Assembly (NCBI GenBank): GCA_001570385.1
Contig: BBYL01000007.1
Coordinates: forward strand, 922,453 to 986,452
Reading direction: 5' to 3'
DNA length: 64,000 bases
From: Microtetraspora glauca
Lineage (GTDB): Bacteria > Actinomycetota > Actinomycetes > Streptosporangiales > Streptosporangiaceae
Position 1 is the first letter of the stretch. Each line of letters opens with the position of its first letter. The position numbers were made by a program, and so were the translations under genes. Shown one piece after another: positions 58,457 through 64,000 of this stretch. The notes beneath the pieces are model-generated. The model saw only the letters and a list, made by a program, of their open reading frames with translations, made no database searches and was not told the DNA's origin.

Positions 58457-58939
58457 GTGGAGGTCGAACAGACAGCGCTGCCCGGCATAGGGCTGCGTCA
58501 CGAGTTCGTCACGCAGGCAGGAAGGCGCATCGGTGTCGTGTCACACCGTACGGGGCGCCGGGACCTGATCGTGTACGACCGCCTCGATCCCGATCGGGCG
58601 TGCGAGGCGATCAAGCTGAACGACGAGGAGTCGGACGCCCTGGCCGAGTTGCTGGGCGCGCCGCGGATCGTGCAGCGCCTCAACGCCCTTCATCGAGAGG
58701 TCGAGGGGCTCGTCAGTGAGCAGTTGCCGATCGCGCCGGGCACGCCGTACGCGGGCCGGCCGATGGGAGACGCGCGGGTTCGCACCCGCACCGGGACGTC
58801 GATCGTCGCGGTGGTGCGCGCCGGGCAGGTGATCGCGAGCCCGGGCCCGGAATTCGTGCTCGCCGCGGGGGATGTGGTGGTCGTGGTAGGAAGCTCAGAG
58901 GGCACCGAGGCCGTCGCCGAGATCATGGCGAACGGGTAG
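58457..58939 (+). CDS. Cation/proton antiporter regulatory subunit (KhtT-like, RCK_C)
   Basis: A 160-residue cytoplasmic protein. The N-terminal half (LPGIGLRHEFVTQAGRRIGV, then VSHRTGRRDLIVYD) is the KhtT N-domain; the C-terminal RCK_C domain is VRTRTGTSIVAVVRAGQVIA, then SPGPEFVLAAGDVVVVVGSS. In Bacillus, KhtT gates the K+/H+ antiporter KhtU in response to ligands and pH. GTG 58457 has AAGGAG just upstream. The antiporter itself starts 8 bp after its stop, so the two form an operon. Confidence 0.9.
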   Translation: MEVEQTALPGIGLRHEFVTQAGRRIGVVSHRTGRRDLIVYDRLDPDRACEAIKLNDEESDALAELLGAPRIVQRLNALHREVEGLVSEQLPIAPGTPYAGRPMGDARVRTRTGTSIVAVVRAGQVIASPGPEFVLAAGDVVVVVGSSEGTEAVAEIMANG

Positions 58940-58947
58940 GGCAGCGG

Positions 58948-60105
58948 GTGCACACAGCAATACTTTTCGTCGAACTCGGTGGTGTCATCCTCGCGCTGGG
59001 CGTGCTCGGAGCGTTCGCCCTGCGCGTCGGTATCTCTCCCATTCCCCTCTATCTGATCGCCGGTCTCGCCTTCGGCACCGGCGGCATCCTCCCCCTGGCG
59101 ACCAGCGAGGACTTCATCTCGGTCGGCGCCGAACTGGGCGTCATCCTCCTGTTGCTCACCCTCGGGTTGGAGTACAACGCGGACGAACTGGTCACCAGCC
59201 TGCGCGGTAACTTCCGCGGCGGACTGGTCGACCTCGTCCTGAACGCCGCCCCCGGCGCGGTGGCGGCCCTCCTGCTCGGCTGGGGACCCGTCGCGGCGAT
59301 CGCGATGGCCGGCGTCACCTACGCCACGTCCTCCGGAATCACGGCCAAGGTGCTGTCCGACCTGGGCTGGATCGGTAACCGGGAAACCCCGGTGGTGCTG
59401 TCGCTGCTGGTCTTCGAAGACCTCACGATGGCGGTGTACCTGCCGATCCTCACCGCCGTACTCGCCGGGGTGAGCTTCTTCGGCGGTGCCGTCACCGTCG
59501 CCATCGCGCTCGCCACGGTCAGCGTCGTCCTGCTGGTCGCCCTGCGGTACGGACGCGTCATCGAGGCGTTCGTGTCCAGCCCCAACTCCGAGGTCCTGCT
59601 TCTGAAGGTGGTCGGCCTGGCCCTGCTGGTCGCCGGCCTCGCCCAGAAGCTGCAGGTCTCGGCCGCGGTCGGCGCCTTCCTGGTCGGCATCGCGCTGTCC
59701 GGCGAACTCGCCGAGGACGCCCGGGCGTTGCTCTCCCCGATCCGTGACCTGTTCGCGGCGGTGTTCTTCGTCTTCTTCGGCCTGCAGACCGACCCGGCCG
59801 CGATCTGGCCCGTCGCCGGTCTGGCCGCGCTGCTCGCCCTGGTCAGCATGATCACCAAGCTGGCCACCGGCGCGTACGCCGCCCGGAGAGCGGGGATCGC
59901 CCGAGAGGGCCGGGTACGAGCGGGCATCGCGCTCATCCCGCGCGGTGAGTTCAACATCGTGATCGCCGGCCTCGCGGTCGCCGCCGGGGCCCATCCGGAC
60001 CTCGGACCACTGGCCGCCGCGTACGTCCTGATCCTGGCGGCGTTCGGTCCCCTGGCAGCCCGCCTGGTCCAGCCGCTCATCGCCGCGGTCGCGCGCCGCG
60101 CCTGA
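58948..60105 (+). CDS. CPA2-family cation:proton antiporter (KhtU/KefB-like)
   Basis: A 385-residue membrane antiporter with about twelve hydrophobic helices. GAELGVILLLLTLGLEYNAD (about 58), the TYATSSGITAKVLSDLGWIG, then NRETPVVLSLLVFEDL block with the conserved acidic ion-binding residue (about 128-160) and IPRGEFNIVIAGLAVAAG (about 331) are CPA2 marks. It lacks the C-terminal RCK domain of KefB/KefC, whose place is taken by the separate 58457 subunit. It extrudes K+ or another monovalent cation in exchange for H+. GTG start. Confidence 0.9.
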   Translation: MHTAILFVELGGVILALGVLGAFALRVGISPIPLYLIAGLAFGTGGILPLATSEDFISVGAELGVILLLLTLGLEYNADELVTSLRGNFRGGLVDLVLNAAPGAVAALLLGWGPVAAIAMAGVTYATSSGITAKVLSDLGWIGNRETPVVLSLLVFEDLTMAVYLPILTAVLAGVSFFGGAVTVAIALATVSVVLLVALRYGRVIEAFVSSPNSEVLLLKVVGLALLVAGLAQKLQVSAAVGAFLVGIALSGELAEDARALLSPIRDLFAAVFFVFFGLQTDPAAIWPVAGLAALLALVSMITKLATGAYAARRAGIAREGRVRAGIALIPRGEFNIVIAGLAVAAGAHPDLGPLAAAYVLILAAFGPLAARLVQPLIAAVARRA

Positions 60106-60120
60106 CCCGGAGGGCCGTCC

Positions 60121-60669
60121 GTGGGAGTCGAGCTCGTCTACGAGACACACTCGATCACCACGGACAACGAGACAGGCGTCGCGACCGGCTGGCTCCCCGG
60201 CGAACTGTCGCCGCAAGGCCGGGCTCTCGCCGCGGAGCTCGGCCTGCGCCGCCGCGACGACGGCTTGGCCGTGGTCTTCACGTCCGACCTGCGGCGCGCC
60301 GTCGAGACCGCCGAGATCGCGTTCCGGGACGGCGGCATCCCCATCGTCCCGGACCCGCGGCTCCGCGAGTGCGACTACGGCGTGTTCAATGGGGGACCGG
60401 TCGCCGAAGTCGCCGCGCGGAGGTCACAACACATCCGCACCCCCTGGCCCGGCGGGCAGAGCTACCAGGACGTCGTGGAGCAGACCAGGGAGTTCCTCCG
60501 CGACCTTGTCGTCCGCTGGGACGGCACGCGGGTCCTGCTCGTCGCGCACTCCGCCAACCGGTGGTCGCTGGATCACCTGCTGAGCGGGGTTCCGCTGGAG
60601 GAACTCGTCGACGCGCCGTTCGACTGGCGGCCCGGCTGGACCTTTCACGTCCCCGCCTCGTTCCGGTGA
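60121..60669 (+). CDS. Histidine phosphatase family protein
   Basis: A 182-residue phosphoglycerate-mutase-like protein. The usual RHG motif is ETHSITTDNETGVATGWLPG, the variant seen in an actinobacterial subgroup: the catalytic histidine (H10) is kept but the preceding Arg is Thr. FTSDLRRAVETAEIAF (about 54), RLRECDYGVFNGG (about 79) and VLLVAHSANRWSLDHLL (about 138, second His) complete the site. Substrate unknown. GTG 60121 is 15 bp after the antiporter stop, so it may be the third gene of that operon. Confidence 0.75.
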   Translation: MGVELVYETHSITTDNETGVATGWLPGELSPQGRALAAELGLRRRDDGLAVVFTSDLRRAVETAEIAFRDGGIPIVPDPRLRECDYGVFNGGPVAEVAARRSQHIRTPWPGGQSYQDVVEQTREFLRDLVVRWDGTRVLLVAHSANRWSLDHLLSGVPLEELVDAPFDWRPGWTFHVPASFR

Positions 60670-60735
60670 CCGGGCGTCGGAGACGTGGATCATGTCGGCC
60701 GGATGCCCGTCTTCCGGCAGCGGGGCGCCGCTCCG

Positions 60736-60918
60736 CTAGCCGTCTTCCGGCTGCGTGGCGCCGCGCCCGGCCGCTCCCCTGCGATCGTCGGGCACGTGGG
60801 GCGCCGGTCCTTCGGGATCGATTCCGGCCGGAGCGTCGGCCCCGCCGGCGTCTTCCCGGTCGTCGGGCAGATGAGCCGGAGGCTCGCCCGAGGTGCTCTC
60901 AGGGTCGGTCTCAGTCAT
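60736..60918 (-). CDS. Small acidic Pro/Asp-rich protein
   Basis: A 60-residue acidic, probably disordered protein (MTETDPESTSGEPPAHLPDD start; a second PxHxPDDR unit follows at about 40, so it is a degenerate internal repeat). No family is recognised. It is called because AGGAG lies 6 bases before ATG 60918 and because the gene sits apart from its neighbours. Function unknown. Confidence 0.45.
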   Translation of the reverse strand: MTETDPESTSGEPPAHLPDDREDAGGADAPAGIDPEGPAPHVPDDRRGAAGRGATQPEDG

Positions 60919-61217
60919 GGAACACTCCTGCCTTCGGGGATCATCTCTTCTCGGCCGGTACGCGGCATGGTCCGGCGCCCGAAGGGACGATCCGCATATA
61001 AATGGACCAACTATCCACAGGGGCGACGAGTCACAGCCCGCGGAGGTAAAAGTCTCCGAAAAGCGAAAACCCGTCCAGCCGGGTCCATGGCTCTCGGGCC
61101 GTGAGCCGTCGTCAGGTGGCAGTTGACCGCTGGTTCTCGCACGGGTGATGGCGTCCCGGCGCTCCCCGGCATGGCAGCGCTGTGCTTCTACGGGCTGTGC
61201 TTCTACGCGTTGCGCAT
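60919..61217. other. Intergenic region without a recognised gene
   Basis: Nearly 300 bp upstream of the small acidic protein gene and downstream of the HNH gene. It contains a locally AT-richer patch (about 60995-61015, ATATAAATGGACCAACTATC) that could hold the promoter of the small gene. No coding motif seen. Confidence 0.35.
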
Positions 61218-64000
61218 TCAGAAGGGTGGGACGTCGTCGGCCGGGTCCGGTGGTGGACCGGCCGCAGCGGCAGGTCCCTCTCGTTCTGCCGGGAGCGGTT
61301 CAGGATCGGGTTCTTCCCACCAGGCGGGTTCGTAGGTCCATGTCGGCAGGAACGGAAGTTCGTCATTGGCGGGGTCGGTGATGCTGCCCGCGCCGTACCC
61401 GCTGACCGCAAGCCCGTGTGCTCCGCTTTCGCCTCCGAACCCGCTCACGATCTCCCTGCGGCCTCCGCCGCCCACCTCGCCGCCCACCTCGCTGCCGATC
61501 CCGCTGCCGATCTCCCTGCCGACGTGGCCGCCGCCCCCGCCAGCGATCCTCCTGCCGACCTGGCGGCCGCCCTCACTGTCCCCGTCGTCCCCGTCGTCCC
61601 CGTCATGGCCAGCGGCCGAGAGGTCCGGCGTGCCGACCACCTGTCCCCCCACACCGCTGCCATCCGTTGTGGACGCACCCGCCTGCGACCCACCCGCCGT
61701 GGGCCCATCTGCCTCGGGTCCTCTTGTCTCGGGCTCGCCTGTCTCGGGCTCGCTCGCTGTGAACGAGCCGGGCTCGACCCCGCCCGCTGTGGACGAGCCG
61801 GGCTCGACCCCGCCTGCTGTGGACGAGCCGGGCTTGGGCCTACTCGCTGTGGACGAGCTTGCCTCGGGTCCTCTTGTCTCGGAACCGTCCGCCTCGGAAC
61901 CGCATGTCTCGGAACCGCATGTCTCGGAACCGCATGTCTCGGAACCGCATGTCTCGGAACCGTATGTCTCGGAACCGCATGTCTGGGCCCCGTTTGCCGT
62001 GGCACGTACCTCGCATCCGCACGCCTTGGGCCCGCTCGCCGGGTGGGTGTTGGCCGCTCCGCGCTCGTTGGGGCCGGTCCAGCCGTTGGGGGCGAAGGGT
62101 TCGGGCATGGGTTCGATGATCGGTGGCGGCTCGGCCGGGTAGCGGTGGCCGGTCCGGCTGATCCAGGTCACATGCCCGGGGCTGGTCTGGATGACCTGCC
62201 AGCCGTTGTCACGCAGGTCGTGGTCGTGCGCGCACGCGGCGGCGAGGTTGTGTTCGGTGGTGGGGCCGCCGTGGGCGTACTGGCGGGTGTGGTCCATCTC
62301 CGACCGGGCGGCCGGTGCACGGCATCCGGGATGGGAGCAGACCCTGTCGCGGATCTCGATCCGTCGCCGCAACCCGGCTGTGGGGAACCGCCGCCGCTCA
62401 TCCCCAGCCGCCATCGATCGTCCGGTGACCGGTCCTCCGGCGCCGTCCGCCCCGGCGCCGTCTCCCGGAGAGCTGGCTACCTCCGCGATGTTCGCTCCGG
62501 CGGCGCGTGGGTCAGTGGTATGGGTTGCAGCGTTTTTCGCGGAGGACACGCCACTGCCGGCGGGTGCACTGCTGTCGGCAGTTGCGGTCGCGGCTGGCAT
62601 CAAGGTCACAGCCGTGGCCGTGGACAGGGCCGGGGGCGCGGTCGCAGTAGGGGCGGGAGGCGGGGGTGCGGTGTCATGGTCGCCTACCCCGCTGTGGTGC
62701 GATGTCCGGTCTGTGGCCTGCCTGTATTGGCGCATGATGTCGGCGATGACGGCGGCCCAGCCGCCCTGGGCGTAGATGTCGGCGTGCAGCTCGCGCAGGA
62801 GCGACAGCGGGAGCTGGAGCTCGACGATCCCGCGTCGGCGAGTCGATGCGGATCTCCCGCGAGGATCCGTTTCCGGTTCGGTGTCCGGCTCCCGGGCAGG
62901 GACCGCCCTTCTCCCGATCGCCCCTGAACGACCACCCACGGCCGGAGGGCTGGAAGCCGAAACAGGATCGGACTCCCGCTCGCGGTTGGCAGTCGGGCAG
63001 GAAGCAGAAGCAGGACCCGGATCAGCCGGACGGAATGGAGGTGGGGACGGTGGATCAGCCAGAGGGAATGGAGGCGTGGCCGCTGGATCAGCCGGGCGAG
63101 ACGCGGAAGAGGTGCCCGGTCCGGCCGGATGGGATGGAGGGGTGGGTGCTGGATCGGCCGAGCGGGGCGCAGGGGCGGGTGTGGGGTGGCGGGGCCATCC
63201 TGTGGGGCGGCGTCGGGTGATCCCGGCGTGCAGGAGTTGGCCGTCCTCGTCGCAGATGGCGAACCGCCACTCCCCGCCGATCTGTCGTTTGGCGAGCCGG
63301 CGTGCGAGTTGGGCGTGGATGGGTCCCCATCCGGCGAGTTCGGCGGGCAGGTCGTCCAGGTGCATCAGCGTGGACACCTGGACCCGTAGCTCACCGGCCG
63401 CGAACCCGGCCGCGAACCTGGCCGCCCCGACCGTAGGGGCGGCCGCGGTGTTGTTCTCGGTCTCTGTGCTTCCTGTCATGGTGCCCGCGCCTGCCAGGCC
63501 CGTCTGCAGGTTGCTGCTACCGGCCCCAGGGGTGGGGACAGCGTTGGACTCGTCCCCAGAGCCGGGGCCAGTGTCGGAACCGGACCCTGGGGCGGGACCG
63601 GCGGGACCACCAGGACCAGGATCGGGGTCGGGATCGGACCCCGGGGCGGGGTCGGCGGGGCCACCATCGCCAGGACCAGGACCAGGACCAGGACCAGGAC
63701 CAGGACCAGGACCAGGACCAGGACCAGGACCAGGACCAGGACCAGGGTCGGGGCCGGGGCCGGGCGGACCCGCGTCAGGCTCGCTGTCGCCCGGCTCGAG
63801 GGTGCAGACGTCGCCGCCGTTGTGGACGGGACTGCAGGCACTCGCCTCGAAACCAGGGCCGTCGCTACCCCCGAGGGGATCTCTGAGGCTCGCATTGGGG
63901 CCGAGGTCGCCACCACCGGCGCCGCACGCGTCCGACGTATCGATGCCGTCGCCATGGTCGGCGTGATTGGCGAGGGTCGCGCTTGTGTCGGTGTGGGCAG
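61218..64000 (-). CDS. 13E12-like (DUF222-type) HNH endonuclease, 5' end outside window
   Basis: At least 927 codons on the minus strand; the frame is open to the right edge without a start codon, so the N-terminus is outside. The first in-frame ATG (63479) would give 753 residues but the open frame before it continues. Features in order: a (Gly-Pro)n tract (63746-63670), a DUF222-like part (MHLDDLPAELAGWGPIHAQL, then ARRLAKRQIGGEWRF), Pro/Ala-rich linkers, and an HNH motif CSHPGC...SEMDHTRQYAHGGPTTEHNL ...CAHDHDLRDNGW (about 62340-62210). A C-terminal low-complexity region with 15-bp and 30-bp tandem repeats follows. These proteins are multicopy in actinomycete genomes and have no assigned role. 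Confidence 0.8.
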   Translation of the reverse strand, partial: AHTDTSATLANHADHGDGIDTSDACGAGGGDLGPNASLRDPLGGSDGPGFEASACSPVHNGGDVCTLEPGDSEPDAGPPGPGPDPGPGPGPGPGPGPGPGPGPGPGPGPGDGGPADPAPGSDPDPDPGPGGPAGPAPGSGSDTGPGSGDESNAVPTPGAGSSNLQTGLAGAGTMTGSTETENNTAAAPTVGAARFAAGFAAGELRVQVSTLMHLDDLPAELAGWGPIHAQLARRLAKRQIGGEWRFAICDEDGQLLHAGITRRRPTGWPRHPTPAPAPRSADPAPTPPSHPAGPGTSSASRPADPAATPPFPLADPPSPPPFRPADPGPASASCPTANRERESDPVSASSPPAVGGRSGAIGRRAVPAREPDTEPETDPRGRSASTRRRGIVELQLPLSLLRELHADIYAQGGWAAVIADIMRQYRQATDRTSHHSGVGDHDTAPPPPAPTATAPPALSTATAVTLMPAATATADSSAPAGSGVSSAKNAATHTTDPRAAGANIAEVASSPGDGAGADGAGGPVTGRSMAAGDERRRFPTAGLRRRIEIRDRVCSHPGCRAPAARSEMDHTRQYAHGGPTTEHNLAAACAHDHDLRDNGWQVIQTSPGHVTWISRTGHRYPAEPPPIIEPMPEPFAPNGWTGPNERGAANTHPASGPKACGCEVRATANGAQTCGSETYGSETCGSETCGSETCGSETCGSEADGSETRGPEASSSTASRPKPGSSTAGGVEPGSSTAGGVEPGSFTASEPETGEPETRGPEADGPTAGGSQAGASTTDGSGVGGQVVGTPDLSAAGHDGDDGDDGDSEGGRQVGRRIAGGGGGHVGREIGSGIGSEVGGEVGGGGRREIVSGFGGESGAHGLAVSGYGAGSITDPANDELPFLPTWTYEPAWWEEPDPEPLPAEREGPAAAAGPPPDPADDVPPF
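61755..61874. repeat. 30-bp tandem repeat, four degenerate units
   Basis: Four 30-base units (61755-61784, 61785-61814, 61815-61844, 61845-61874) share GCTGTGGACGAGC near their starts and diverge towards the right. They encode GSSTAGGVEP-type decapeptides of the HNH protein on the minus strand. The unit length is a multiple of three, so the frame is kept. Confidence 0.8.
61876..61980. repeat. 15-bp tandem repeat, seven units
   Basis: Seven consecutive 15-base units of the form GTCTCGGAACCGCAT (units 1, 2 and 6 carry one or a few changes). On the minus strand they encode Cys-Gly-Ser-Glu-Thr pentapeptides in the HNH protein tail. Likely to vary in number between strains. Confidence 0.9.
63670..63746. 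repeat. 6-bp tandem repeat (ACCAGG), about 12-13 units
   Basis: An uninterrupted hexamer array of about 77 bases. In the HNH reading frame it encodes a Gly-Pro tract; in the other minus frames it would give Leu-Val or Ser-Trp. Each unit adds two codons, so copy-number change is frame-neutral. Confidence 0.95.

Noticed and set aside
61876..61980. Short regularly repeated units that might suggest CRISPR
   Set aside because: Units are contiguous without spacers and lie inside a coding frame; no cas genes are present.
63476..63955. Minus-strand frame with a Leu-Val repeat
   Set aside because: This is the hexamer array read in another frame. The frame continuous with the HNH domain gives Gly-Pro and stays open to the window edge.

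Overview
The window is chromosomal DNA from a high-GC filamentous actinomycete. A Streptosporangiaceae-type genus (Nonomuraea, Streptosporangium, Microbispora and relatives) is my best guess, by inference only. The grounds are very high GC, many GTG starts, a mycothiol-dependent isomerase-type protein, an F420-dependent oxidoreductase, DUF1360, SPW and DUF4429 proteins, a MacS-type kinase and a 13E12-like HNH endonuclease. No phage, plasmid, integrase, transposase or CRISPR array was seen.

Layout. 1-2.4 kb: end of a GH15 enzyme, a mycothiol-type protein, an SPW membrane protein and a decayed ROK regulator. 2.4-11.2 kb: a stress-type island with an RsbW-like ATPase, a small P-loop kinase, a ChaB-like protein, HldE with a divergent GT9 heptosyltransferase, BON plus metallophosphoesterase, a GPGG micro-protein, an F420 oxidoreductase, DUF1360, a nucleotidyltransferase and a PRC-barrel protein. 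Most of its transcription units carry the same promoter type (GTTT, 14-15 bases, GGGTAG or GGGCAG). In seven cases the -10 lies exactly 9 bases before the start codon, implying leaderless mRNAs. 11.3-17.5 kb: tRNA-Lys(CUU) with a terminator, a MacB-like ABC exporter whose permease is frameshifted, and a divergent large LuxR regulator. 17.9-25 kb: two secreted metallopeptidases (M28 with PxKF tail, M14), DUF402, DUF4429/SHOCT and RpiR. 25.8-27.4 kb: a second, archaeal-type aspartyl-tRNA synthetase behind a T-box riboswitch.

27.7-31.3 kb: three roadblock/LC7 proteins interleaved with two DUF4388-like proteins, without the GTPase or kinase of a classical conservon. 31.3-35.1 kb: an ABC-F ATPase, a YiaA-like protein and a MacS/MacR-like two-component pair. 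35.3-47.4 kb: glpF-glpK, then a GntR repressor divergent from a seven-gene catabolic operon (ribose/AI-2-type ABC transporter, LsrF-like aldolase, GlpD/EryB-like dehydrogenase, FGGY kinase) with a 24-bp palindrome over its predicted start site. 48.1-54 kb: a second sugar ABC transporter (binding protein frameshifted), a GH35 beta-galactosidase and a divergent AraC regulator. 54-60.9 kb: a MurG paralogue, a secreted 5'-nucleotidase, DUF2804, a KhtT/KhtU-like cation antiporter pair and a histidine phosphatase. 61.2 kb to the right edge: a low-complexity HNH endonuclease that runs out of the window.

The strongest candidates for new biology are the leaderless stress-promoter array, the GTPase-less roadblock module, the T-box on a non-ileS gene and the lsr/ery-like hybrid operon. 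Two genes (ABC permease, second sugar-binding protein) are clearly frameshifted and a third (MacS tail) is suspect. Whether these are mutations or sequencing errors cannot be decided here.
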